Shown here piece after piece: positions 54,044 through 61,998 of a stretch of 64,000 bases of DNA. How positions within the stretch are numbered: the stretch's first letter is position 1; the number at the start of each line of letters is the position of its first letter. A model generated the notes under the pieces. The model saw only the letters and a list, made by a program, of their open reading frames with translations, made no database searches and was not told the origin of the DNA. Source of the stretch: Neptunitalea lumnitzerae (lineage in GTDB: Bacteria > Bacteroidota > Bacteroidia > Flavobacteriales > Flavobacteriaceae). Location: NCBI RefSeq assembly GCF_027924185.1, contig NZ_BRVO01000002.1, positions 930,001 through 994,000 of the forward strand, read 5' to 3'. A program made the translations under genes and the position numbers.

Positions 54044-55574
54044 CATCACTTGGGTTAAAATTGTCATTCATACTACTACCAAAAGCTTCATTTGCATCAG
54101 GAAGTCCTTTGGTTGAAAATGTATTTTCTTCCCCTGCATTCATTTTAGATTGAAACTCAAAAGGTGTATCAAACTCATCTAAGTTATCAAATTTACCTAA
54201 ATGTCCAAGGAATTTTAACCTAATATTCTCTAAACCACCATTTCTGTGTTTTGCAATAATAAATTCAGCCTGGTTAGCAGTTGGTGAGCGCTCTTCATCA
54301 TCCCATTCTTCTATCTTATAATATTCAGGACGATAGATGAACGATACAATATCGGCATCCTGCTCAATCGCTCCAGATTCCCTAAGGTCAGAAAGTAAAG
54401 GCCTTTTACTACCTCCCCTGGTTTCTACCGCACGCGATAACTGAGATAACGCAATTACCGGTACATTAAGTTCTTTTGCCAAAGCTTTTAGGTTACGAGA
54501 AATCATCGAGATTTCTTGCTCCCTGTTCCCTCCTTTTGAAGACCCTCCAGCAGTCATTAACTGCAAGTAGTCAATTATAATTAAACGTATACCATGCTGA
54601 GAAGCCAAACGTCTTGCTTTTGCTCTAAGGTCAAAAATAGACAGCGATGGGGTATCATCAATAAACAAAGGTGCTTTCTCAAGACTCTTTACCTTTACGT
54701 TTAACTGCTCCCACTCGTGTTTTTCTAACTTACCTGTTCTTAATTTCTCAGAAGACAAACCTGTTTCAGAAGAAATCAAACGTGTAATTAACTGTACCGA
54801 TGACATCTCCAAAGAGAAAAAAGCAACAGGAATATCTTGGTCTACAGCAATATTTCTAGCCATGGAAAGCGTTAAGGCGGTTTTACCCATACCCGGACGC
54901 GCTGCCACAATAATTAAATCTGAAGGCTGCCACCCAGAGGTTAATGCATCTAACTTATTAAACCCTGTTGGAATACCACTAAGCCCCTCTTTATTAGAAA
55001 TTTCTTCAATCTTCTTTTTAGCCTGAAGTACTAAACTCATTGCAGACTCAGAAGATTTCTGAATATTTCCTTGCGTTACTTCATATAATTTAGCTTCGGC
55101 ATTATCTAATAAATCAAATACATCAGTAGTTTCATCATACGCCTGTTCAATAATTTCTGAAGAAATTTTAATCAACTGCCTTTGAATGTACTTTTGTAAA
55201 ATAATACGAGCGTGAAATTCAATATGCGCAGAAGATGATACCTTTTGGGTTAATTGAATAAGGTAAAAATCTCCTCCAACAGACTCTAGCTTACCATCTT
55301 TTTTTAATTGCGTAGATACTGTTAACAAGTCAATTGGCTCAGTAGATTCAAAAAGTTTAATAACAGCTTCAAAAATTGCTCTGTGACTATCTTTATAAAA
55401 AACTTCTGGGCTTAAAATATCAATTACCTCATCTACCCCTTTTTTATCAATCATCATCGCACCAATCACAACCTCTTCTAAATCAATAGCTTGAGGAGGT
55501 AATTTTCCTTTTCCGAGACTAATAACCTCTCCTCTAAGATCTTTATATGTTTGTACTGGTTTGGTGTTTTCCAT
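54027..55574 (-). CDS. dnaB: Replicative DNA helicase DnaB
   Basis: The hexameric 5'-3' replication helicase. From the ATG at 55574 the protein has 515 residues: N-terminal DnaB domain (about 25-130, PPQAIDLEEVVIGAMM), and RecA-like domain with Walker A ARPGMGKTAL, Walker B LIIIDYLQLM, arginine finger segment QLSRAVETRGGSKRPLLSDLRESGAIEQDAD (shortened here to its first part), and RNGGLENIRLKF. The frame runs 20 codons further upstream, but that part lies in a region of inverted repeats and does not resemble the family. A -7-like box TACATTCG is at 55580-55587. Confidence 0.95.
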   Translation of the reverse strand: MENTKPVQTYKDLRGEVISLGKGKLPPQAIDLEEVVIGAMMIDKKGVDEVIDILSPEVFYKDSHRAIFEAVIKLFESTEPIDLLTVSTQLKKDGKLESVGGDFYLIQLTQKVSSSAHIEFHARIILQKYIQRQLIKISSEIIEQAYDETTDVFDLLDNAEAKLYEVTQGNIQKSSESAMSLVLQAKKKIEEISNKEGLSGIPTGFNKLDALTSGWQPSDLIIVAARPGMGKTALTLSMARNIAVDQDIPVAFFSLEMSSVQLITRLISSETGLSSEKLRTGKLEKHEWEQLNVKVKSLEKAPLFIDDTPSLSIFDLRAKARRLASQHGIRLIIIDYLQLMTAGGSSKGGNREQEISMISRNLKALAKELNVPVIALSQLSRAVETRGGSKRPLLSDLRESGAIEQDADIVSFIYRPEYYKIEEWDDEERSPTANQAEFIIAKHRNGGLENIRLKFLGHLGKFDNLDEFDTPFEFQSKMNAGEENTFSTKGLPDANEAFGSSMNDNFNPSDDEVPF

Positions 55575-55579
55575 AAACA

Positions 55580-55587
55580 CGAATGTA
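55580..55587 (-). promoter_or_regulatory. -7-like box (TACATTCG, minus strand) before dnaB
   Basis: One base from TANNTTTG; only 5 nt before the ATG at 55574, which would make the dnaB message leaderless or nearly so. Confidence 0.35.
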
Positions 55588-55599
55588 TTAAAAATGATT

Positions 55600-55647
55600 T
55601 TGTTAATGGTTAAAAGACACCTCTTAGTATCCACTAACCATTAACAA
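55600..55647 (-). promoter_or_regulatory. 13-bp inverted repeat upstream of dnaB
   Basis: TTGTTAATGGTTA (55600-55612) and TAACCATTAACAA (55635-55647), perfect arms with a 22-nt spacer. It lies 26-73 nt upstream of the dnaB ATG, between the accA terminator and the gene. Could be a two-site operator. Confidence 0.4.
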
Positions 55648-55686
55648 TCAACCTGTTAATAAGTTTTATTTTTTGTTGATAACAAA

Positions 55687-55713
55687 AAAACCGAAGTATA
55701 ATACTTCGGTTTT
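55687..55713 (-). terminator. Terminator of accA
   Basis: ACCGAAGTA / TACTTCGGT stem with a short loop; on the minus strand a run of seven T follows the stem, 27 nt after the accA stop. Confidence 0.88.
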
Positions 55714-55739
55714 GCATATACTTTATAATTTCTTCTGAG

Positions 55740-56693
55740 TTATTCTTTAAAAACACCCATGTTGAAATATTTCTCCATCCTTTTTTCTACTAGCTCTTCT
55801 ACAGGTAAGTCTTTTAACTCATTATAGGTATCTACAATAGTTTTAGTAACTGTTTTAAAAGTAGTTTCTCTATCAGAATGTGCACCACCAAGTGGCTCTT
55901 TAATTATATCGTCTACCAAATGAAGCTTTTTCATATCTGGTGCCGTTAGTTTTAAAGCATCAGCAGCACGTTCTTTATTTTCCCAAGTTCTCCATAAAAT
56001 TGAAGAACAAGATTCTGGAGATATTACAGAATACCAAGTATTCTCTAACATCATCACTTTATCTCCAACACCTATACCTAAAGCTCCACCAGAAGCTCCT
56101 TCACCAATAATAAACACAATTACTGGAACCGTTAAGCGTGTCATTTCTAAAATATTTCTGGCAATAGCCTCTCCTTGTCCGCGCTCTTCTGCTTCAATTC
56201 CAGGATACGCACCAGGAGTATCTATAAAGGTAACAACAGGAAGTTTAAATTTCTCTGCCATTTTCATTAAACGCAACGCCTTTCTATACCCTTCAGGATT
56301 TGCCATACCAAAGTTTCTGTATTGGCGAGTTTTGGTATTAAAACCTTTCTGAGTACCAATAAACATATAACTCTGATCTCCAATTTTACCTAAACCACCA
56401 ATCATGGCTTTGTCATCCTTTACGGTTCTATCTCCAAATAACTCAAAGAAAGTATCTCCGCAGATAGCTCTAATATAGTCTAAGGTATACGGACGAGATG
56501 GATGTCTAGATAACTGAACACGTTGCCATGCTGTAAGGTTTTTATAAATATCTTTCTTAGTATCTATTAATTTCTTTTCAATCTTCTTACAGGTATCAGT
56601 AACATCTACCGCACTCTCTTCTCCAATAACCTGACATTTCTGTAACTGCTCTTCCAGTTCTTTAATGGGTAATTCAAAATCTAAATATTCCAT
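55740..56693 (-). CDS. accA: Acetyl-CoA carboxylase carboxyltransferase subunit alpha
   Basis: Moves the carboxyl from carboxybiotin to acetyl-CoA together with AccD, the first committed step of fatty-acid synthesis. The 317-residue protein has [35 protein letters not shown] and [16 protein letters not shown], the crotonase-fold active site. Length is normal. A palindrome and -7 box lie upstream. Confidence 0.96.
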   Translation of the reverse strand: MEYLDFELPIKELEEQLQKCQVIGEESAVDVTDTCKKIEKKLIDTKKDIYKNLTAWQRVQLSRHPSRPYTLDYIRAICGDTFFELFGDRTVKDDKAMIGGLGKIGDQSYMFIGTQKGFNTKTRQYRNFGMANPEGYRKALRLMKMAEKFKLPVVTFIDTPGAYPGIEAEERGQGEAIARNILEMTRLTVPVIVFIIGEGASGGALGIGVGDKVMMLENTWYSVISPESCSSILWRTWENKERAADALKLTAPDMKKLHLVDDIIKEPLGGAHSDRETTFKTVTKTIVDTYNELKDLPVEELVEKRMEKYFNMGVFKE

Positions 56694-56722
56694 TAGTCTT
56701 ACTTTAAATTATTGTTAGCGCA

Positions 56723-56730
56723 CAAATATA
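56723..56730 (-). promoter_or_regulatory. -7 box (TATATTTG, minus strand) of accA
   Basis: Exact TANNTTTG match, 29 nt before the accA ATG at 56693, so accA can be transcribed apart from the tgt-lptG-eamA unit. Confidence 0.6.
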
Positions 56731-56741
56731 AAATTTTCTCT

Positions 56742-56757
56742 TACAACTTAAGTTGTA
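56742..56757. promoter_or_regulatory. 16-bp perfect palindrome at the accA promoter
   Basis: TACAACTTAAGTTGTA, 11 nt upstream of the accA -7 box and overlapping the eamA stop codon. Position and symmetry fit a dimeric repressor site. Confidence 0.45.
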
Positions 56758-57650
56758 GATGGGACGCTTTTTCTTTTTTTTCTGGTTTTAAGGTAACCAT
56801 TTAACAAAACTGTAGCTAAAATAACCAGTCCGCCTACATAAAAACCTACACTCATCCGTTCTGATTCATCTAAAAATAAATAAGCCAAAACTACCCCATA
56901 AACAGGCTCTAAATTAATGGTTAGCATTACTGTATAAGGGCTTAAAAAGCGCATTACTTTCACAGAGCTCAAAAATGCGTAAGCCGTACAAACCACCGCT
57001 AAAACTAGTAATGCCGAAAAATCTTCAAATGTTAAGGTAAATATTGTTTCAAAAAATTCAGGCTTTCTAAATAGTAACATACCGGTTATAAACAAAACCC
57101 CAAAAGATAATTCGTAAAAGGAAATTAAAGCCGCATCATATTGCTTGGCTAGCTTACCATTTAAAATAGATAGCAATGCAGAAAGGAATGCTGCACTTAA
57201 TCCTAAAACAATACCTAATAAGTAGTGTGTGTCTAAATTAAAGATAAACAACAACCCTAAAATGGTAATAGTCCCTAATATTATTTCATAAAGAACTATT
57301 TTTCTCTTGTAAAATATGGGTTCTAATATAGCAGCAAAAAAAGCTCCTGTAGCTATACATATTAAAGTAACCGAAACATTAGACACCTTTATAGCTTCAA
57401 AAAAACAAACCCAATGCAGCGCTAAGGTAGAGCCCGCTAAAAAAAGCTGCATTAAAAGCTTAAAGGATAGTTTCGTTTTTCTTTTCTTAAAAACTAACAC
57501 AACACCCAAAACTAGAGAGGCAATAAGCATTCTATACCATACTAACGGTAGTGCTTCTAATGTAATTAACGCCCCTAAAACTGCTGTAAACCCCCATAAA
57601 AAAACGATTATATGGAGGTGTAAATAATTCTTTACTTTATCGCCTAGCAT
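56748..57650 (-). CDS. EamA/DMT-superfamily transporter
   Basis: A 300-residue inner-membrane protein with ten transmembrane segments in two EamA repeats (first half about residues 10-140, second about 150-290). WGFTAVLGALITLEALPLVW and the repeat end NLEPVYGVVLAYLFLDE are typical. It exports metabolites or drugs; the substrate is unknown. The start overlaps the lptG end by 14 nt, so it belongs to the tgt-lptG-eamA unit. Confidence 0.9.
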   Translation of the reverse strand: MLGDKVKNYLHLHIIVFLWGFTAVLGALITLEALPLVWYRMLIASLVLGVVLVFKKRKTKLSFKLLMQLFLAGSTLALHWVCFFEAIKVSNVSVTLICIATGAFFAAILEPIFYKRKIVLYEIILGTITILGLLFIFNLDTHYLLGIVLGLSAAFLSALLSILNGKLAKQYDAALISFYELSFGVLFITGMLLFRKPEFFETIFTLTFEDFSALLVLAVVCTAYAFLSSVKVMRFLSPYTVMLTINLEPVYGVVLAYLFLDESERMSVGFYVGGLVILATVLLNGYLKTRKKRKSVPSTT

Positions 57651-58707
57651 TTCTAACTAAAACCACCGCTAAAATTCCAAAAACTAAAATAGGTATAGCA
57701 ACCGCCAATAATGGAGGGAAACCGGACTGCTCTGCTAGCACTCCAAATACTTTATCAAAGAAAATAAACACAAAGGCTACAGCAACACCAAACAGCAAGT
57801 TAATTCCCATACCTCCTCTTCGTTTCATTGAAGATACAGCTACAGCTATTAAGGTTAAAATAAATGCTGTTAAAGGCGCACTCCACCTTTTATACAAGTT
57901 AAACTGATAGGTACTAATATTACCAGAACCTTTTCGTTTCTCACTTTCTATAAATCTGTTAAGTTCTATTAAATTCTTAGTATCTGCTACATAAGAAACC
58001 GGCACCATATCTTCCATTTCAAACTCAAACATAGTGTCTTTCTTACGTTCTTTTTCTATAATATCTTCACGTTCTCCTATAGTACGCTTTACATAATTAT
58101 TTAAACTATATACAGAATCTTTAAACTGTATATACTGAGCCGATATTTTATACTCCATTTTGTTACCGTCAAAATGTTCTAGAGTAAAATCATACCCAGT
58201 TTGGTTAGACGGGTTAAAGCTTCTTACATAAATAATTTCATTATCATTTATCTGGTTGTAAAGCGCCTGCGTACTAACCTTATTTCTATTTTTATGTATG
58301 TATACTTCCCTAAACTCATTATACCCCTTACTTGCTTGTGGTACAATAAACATACCCATAAAAAATACCACAATTGCCACTAAAGTTGCCCCAATAAAAT
58401 AAGGACGTAGAAAGCGCATAAAAGAAACTCCTGAACTTAAAATAGCAATGATTTCTGTATTATTTGCAAGTTTAGAAGTAAACCAAATAATGGATAGAAA
58501 TAAGAAAAACGGAAATAATAAGTTGGCATAATGCAATGTAAAATAAAAATAGTACCACAAAATCTCAGTCATAGGAGCTTGTTGTTCTATCATTTTATCT
58601 ACATTTTCAGAAATGTCAATCATTATACCAATAGGTACAAAGAGCGCCAACATTAAAGAAAAAGTAACCAAATACCTTTTAAGTATATACCAATCTATTA
58701 TTTTCAC
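57637..58707 (-). CDS. LptF/LptG-family LPS export permease
   Basis: A 356-residue membrane protein of the YjgP/YjgQ family with three N-terminal and three C-terminal membrane helices around a periplasmic beta-jellyroll (about residues 120-270). It begins IIDWYILKRYLVTFSLML, typical of LptG. With the LptB ATPase (not in the window) it should lift LPS out of the inner membrane. The start codon is GTG and shares one base with the tgt stop codon (TAGTG), so translation is coupled. Confidence 0.92.
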   Translation of the reverse strand: MKIIDWYILKRYLVTFSLMLALFVPIGIMIDISENVDKMIEQQAPMTEILWYYFYFTLHYANLLFPFFLFLSIIWFTSKLANNTEIIAILSSGVSFMRFLRPYFIGATLVAIVVFFMGMFIVPQASKGYNEFREVYIHKNRNKVSTQALYNQINDNEIIYVRSFNPSNQTGYDFTLEHFDGNKMEYKISAQYIQFKDSVYSLNNYVKRTIGEREDIIEKERKKDTMFEFEMEDMVPVSYVADTKNLIELNRFIESEKRKGSGNISTYQFNLYKRWSAPLTAFILTLIAVAVSSMKRRGGMGINLLFGVAVAFVFIFFDKVFGVLAEQSGFPPLLAVAIPILVFGILAVVLVRNARR

Positions 58708-59837
58708 TATAAACGTTTATTCATTTGTTGTACCATTTGATTTTTCCATGTAGCAAAATCTCCTGCTAAAATATGCTTTCTAGCTTCACGAACCAACCAC
58801 AAGTAAAATCCTAAATTATGAATGGACGCTATTTGCTTACCTAAAAACTCATTAGCTGCAAAAAGATGTCGCAAATAAGCTTTGGTGTAATACGTATCTA
58901 CAAAAGTTATGCCCATTTCGTCAATAGGAGAAAAATCATCTTCCCATTTTTTATTTTTTATGTTAATGGTACCATGGGCAGTAAACAACATACCGTTTCT
59001 AGCATTACGGGTTGGCATTACACAATCAAACATATCTACCCCTAAGGCTATATTCTCTAAAATGTTAATAGGTGTACCTACCCCCATTAAATAACGAGGT
59101 TTTTCCTCTGGTAAAATTTCGGTTACTACCTCAGTCATTGCATACATTTCCTCTGCTGGTTCCCCTACAGATAGTCCTCCAATTGCATTACCAAATGCTC
59201 CTGCATTGGCAATATACTCAGCCGACTGCTTTCTTAAATCTTTATAGGTTGACCCTTGTACAATAGGAAACAATTCTTGTTCATAACCATATTTAGGGTC
59301 TGTCTCTGCCAATCTTTTAATACATCTGTCAAGCCATCTATGCGTCATATGCATAGATCTTTTGGCGTAATTATAGTCACATGGGTAAGGTGTACATTCA
59401 TCAAACGCCATAATGATATCAGCACCAATACTTCGTTGAATGTCCATTACATTTTCTGGCGTAAAGAAATGGTAAGAACCATCTATGTGGCTTTTAAAAC
59501 GTACTCCCTCTTCTTTAATCTTTCTATTATCAGAAAGCGAATACACCTGATACCCTCCACTATCGGTAAGAATATTGCGGTCCCAATTCATAAATTTATG
59601 TAACCCTCCCGCCTTTTCTAATATATCTATTTGAGGGCGTAAGTATAAGTGATAGGTATTCCCTAAAATAATATCCGGATTAATTTCTTCCTTCAATTCT
59701 CTCTGGTGAACCCCCTTTACGGTTCCTACGGTACCAACAGGCATAAATATAGGAGTTTCTATAACTCCATGATCTGTAGTAATTTTACCAGCTCTTGCCT
59801 TGGTTCCCTCGCATTTCTTTTCTAAATCAAATTGCAT
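58707..59837 (-). CDS. tgt: tRNA-guanine(34) transglycosylase, zinc site cysteines missing
   Basis: Exchanges guanine-34 of GUN tRNAs for preQ1, leading to queuosine. From the ATG at 59837 the protein has 376 residues. The substrate Asp is in TDSGGYQVYSLS, the nucleophile Asp in GVDMFDCVMPTRNARNG, and the glycine-rich AIGGLSVGE is present. The zinc-binding CxCxxC that normally precedes ...YLRHL is replaced by ITFVDTYYTKAYLRHL (residues 310-325); only the His340 ligand in SIHNLGFY remains. The frame is open to a TTG at 59867, but a -7 box covers it. Confidence 0.93.
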   Translation of the reverse strand: MQFDLEKKCEGTKARAGKITTDHGVIETPIFMPVGTVGTVKGVHQRELKEEINPDIILGNTYHLYLRPQIDILEKAGGLHKFMNWDRNILTDSGGYQVYSLSDNRKIKEEGVRFKSHIDGSYHFFTPENVMDIQRSIGADIIMAFDECTPYPCDYNYAKRSMHMTHRWLDRCIKRLAETDPKYGYEQELFPIVQGSTYKDLRKQSAEYIANAGAFGNAIGGLSVGEPAEEMYAMTEVVTEILPEEKPRYLMGVGTPINILENIALGVDMFDCVMPTRNARNGMLFTAHGTINIKNKKWEDDFSPIDEMGITFVDTYYTKAYLRHLFAANEFLGKQIASIHNLGFYLWLVREARKHILAGDFATWKNQMVQQMNKRL

Positions 59838-59864
59838 GTAACTATCATCTGTATTATGAATCGG

Positions 59865-59872
59865 CAAATATA
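59865..59872 (-). promoter_or_regulatory. -7 box (TATATTTG, minus strand) of the tgt operon
   Basis: Exact TANNTTTG match, 27 nt upstream of the ATG at 59837. Confidence 0.55.
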
Positions 59873-60036
59873 GACAAGATGCCTATTTTTTTCCCTTAAA
59901 ACCAGTAAATAAGTTTATTATTTATATAAATAGTAATTTTCTAAGGCAAAAATCTATAAATAATAAGTGTATAATTTACATTTATTTGTATCTTTGTTAA
60001 GAATTCAGTACTTAACAATAGTTTACAATACTTAAT

Positions 60037-60067
60037 TTTGTGCCTGATTTCAATTAACGTATTTTAG
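60037..60067 (+). promoter_or_regulatory. Promoter of the transketolase operon
   Basis: TTTG, 19 nt, then TATTTTAG: one mismatch from TTTG-N19-TANNTTTG, 21 nt before the ATG at 60089. A second -7-like TATCTTTG lies at 59989-59996. Confidence 0.65.
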
Positions 60068-60088
60068 CCTTATAAAATTAAAAATAAC

Positions 60089-60934
60089 ATGTCTAGTAAA
60101 CAACCACTTAACGATCTAGTAGTACAGGTTCGAAGAGATATCGTTCGAATGGTACATAAAGTTAATTCAGGACACCCAGGAGGATCTTTGGGATGTACCG
60201 AATTTCTTGTAGCCCTTTACAATGAAATTATGGAAGTAAAAGAAGAATTTGAAATGGATGGCATTGGTGAAGATCTTTTCTTCTTATCTAACGGTCACAT
60301 TTCTCCTGTATTTTATAGCGTATTAGCTAGAAAAGGATACTTCCCTGTTGAAGAACTAGGTACTTTTCGTTTAATCAATTCAAGATTACAAGGCCACCCA
60401 ACTACACACGAAGGGTTACCAGGTGTTAGAATTGCTTCTGGATCATTAGGACAAGGAATGTCTGTTGCGTTAGGTGCTGCACAGGCAAAAAAATTAAATA
60501 AAGACACGCATTTAGTATATACACTTCACGGTGATGGTGAATTACAAGAAGGACAAAACTGGGAAGCTATTATGTATGCTGGTGCTAAAAAAGTAGATAA
60601 CCTTATTTCTACTATTGATTATAACGGTCAGCAAATTGACGGTTCTACAAAAGAAGTATTAGATATGGGCGACCTAAGAGCTAAATTTGAAGCTTTTGGA
60701 TGGGACGTTCTAGATATTGAAAAAGGAAATGATCTTGACGCTATCATTAGCGGTATGAGCGAAGCGAAAGCAAAAACAGGAAAAGGTAAACCAGTTTGTG
60801 TATTACTACATACTGTTATGGGTCACGGTGTAGACTTTATGATGGGTACTCACGAATGGCACGGTAAAGCTCCTAACGACGAGCAATTAGCAAGTGCTTT
60901 AGCTCAAAACGCTGAAACTTTAGGTGATTATTAA
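60089..60934 (+). CDS. Transketolase, N-terminal subunit
   Basis: The thiamine-diphosphate-binding half of a split transketolase (281 residues): KVNSGHPGGSLGCTEFLVAL at the start, GSLGQGMSVALGAAQAKK, LHGDGELQEGQNWEAIMYAG with the ThDP GDG...N motif, and VMGHGVDFMMGTHEWHG. The partner half is 24 bp downstream. Split transketolase is the rule in many Bacteroidota and archaea. Confidence 0.95.
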   Translation: MSSKQPLNDLVVQVRRDIVRMVHKVNSGHPGGSLGCTEFLVALYNEIMEVKEEFEMDGIGEDLFFLSNGHISPVFYSVLARKGYFPVEELGTFRLINSRLQGHPTTHEGLPGVRIASGSLGQGMSVALGAAQAKKLNKDTHLVYTLHGDGELQEGQNWEAIMYAGAKKVDNLISTIDYNGQQIDGSTKEVLDMGDLRAKFEAFGWDVLDIEKGNDLDAIISGMSEAKAKTGKGKPVCVLLHTVMGHGVDFMMGTHEWHGKAPNDEQLASALAQNAETLGDY

Positions 60935-60958
60935 TATCCTTTTTTTAAAAAGACAATT

Positions 60959-61912
60959 ATGAAAAAATACACATATACCGAGAAAAAAGATACAAGAAGT
61001 GGTTTTGGTGCTGGTCTTGCTGAACTAGGAAGAACCAACGATAAAGTAGTTGCTTTATGTGCCGACCTTACTCCTTCCCTTAAAATGGGTGATTTTATTA
61101 AAGAAAATCCTGAACGTTTTTTCCAAATTGGAATTGCAGAAGCTAACATGATGGGTATTGCTGCCGGTTTAACAATTGGTGGTTATATTCCTTTTACAGG
61201 AACATTTGCTAACTTCTCTACTGGTAGGGTTTATGATCAAATTCGTCAAAGTATTGCTTACTCTGGAAAAAATGTAAAAATTTGTGCTTCTCACGCTGGG
61301 GTAACGCTAGGTGAAGATGGTGCTACTCACCAAATTCTAGAAGATATCGGGTTAATGAAAATGTTACCTGGTATGACTGTTATCAATCCTTGTGATTACA
61401 ACCAAACTAAAGCGGCTACTATTGCTATTGCAGAGCACGAAGGACCGGTTTACTTACGTTTTGGTAGACCTTCTATTCCTATATTCACACCAGCTGACCA
61501 AAAATTTGAAATTGGAAAAGCGGTAATGTTTAATGAAGGTACAGATGTTACTATTATAGCTACAGGTCACCTTGTATGGGAAGCTATCCAAGCAGGTGAA
61601 GCATTAGCTGAAAAAGGTATCTCTGCAGAAATTATTAACATACACACCATTAAACCTTTAGATGAAGAGGCTATTTTAAAGTCTGTTGCTAAAACAGGTT
61701 GTGTAGTTACATGTGAAGAGCACAACTACTTAGGTGGTTTAGGAGAAAGTGTTTCTGGCTTATTAGCCACTAAACTTCCTGCTCCGCAAGAATTTGTTGC
61801 TACAATGGATACTTTTGGAGAATCTGGAACTCCTGCTCAATTAATGGATAAGTATGGCTTAAACAGCGCTGCTATCATTGAAAAAGTAGAAAAAGTAATG
61901 GCTCGTAAATAA
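60959..61912 (+). CDS. Transketolase, C-terminal subunit
   Basis: The pyrimidine-binding and C-terminal half (317 residues): GIAEANMMGIAAGLTIGGYIP has the catalytic Glu for ThDP, then GEDGATHQILEDIGLM and the C-terminal Rossmann-like domain (about 190-315, VTIIATGHLVWEAIQAGEAL). It assembles with the N-terminal subunit to make a full enzyme of the pentose phosphate pathway. Confidence 0.95.
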   Translation: MKKYTYTEKKDTRSGFGAGLAELGRTNDKVVALCADLTPSLKMGDFIKENPERFFQIGIAEANMMGIAAGLTIGGYIPFTGTFANFSTGRVYDQIRQSIAYSGKNVKICASHAGVTLGEDGATHQILEDIGLMKMLPGMTVINPCDYNQTKAATIAIAEHEGPVYLRFGRPSIPIFTPADQKFEIGKAVMFNEGTDVTIIATGHLVWEAIQAGEALAEKGISAEIINIHTIKPLDEEAILKSVAKTGCVVTCEEHNYLGGLGESVSGLLATKLPAPQEFVATMDTFGESGTPAQLMDKYGLNSAAIIEKVEKVMARK

Positions 61913-61935
61913 TACTAGCCTTCATTATAAAAATA

Positions 61936-61966
61936 AAAAACCGATACATACTATGTATCGGTTTTT
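61936..61966. terminator. Bidirectional terminator between transketolase and lysA
   Basis: AACCGATACAT-ACT-ATGTATCGGTT stem with A and T runs, between convergent genes. Confidence 0.9.
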
Positions 61967-61998
61967 CTTTTTACAACTAAACAATAATATTAGACTAA

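Noticed and set aside
57316-57627. 103-codon plus-strand frame across the eamA start
   Set aside because: Antisense of membrane helices; composition reflects the opposite strand.
59256-59603. 115-codon plus-strand frame inside tgt
   Set aside because: Antisense to the conserved TGT active-site region; no signal, promoter or family.
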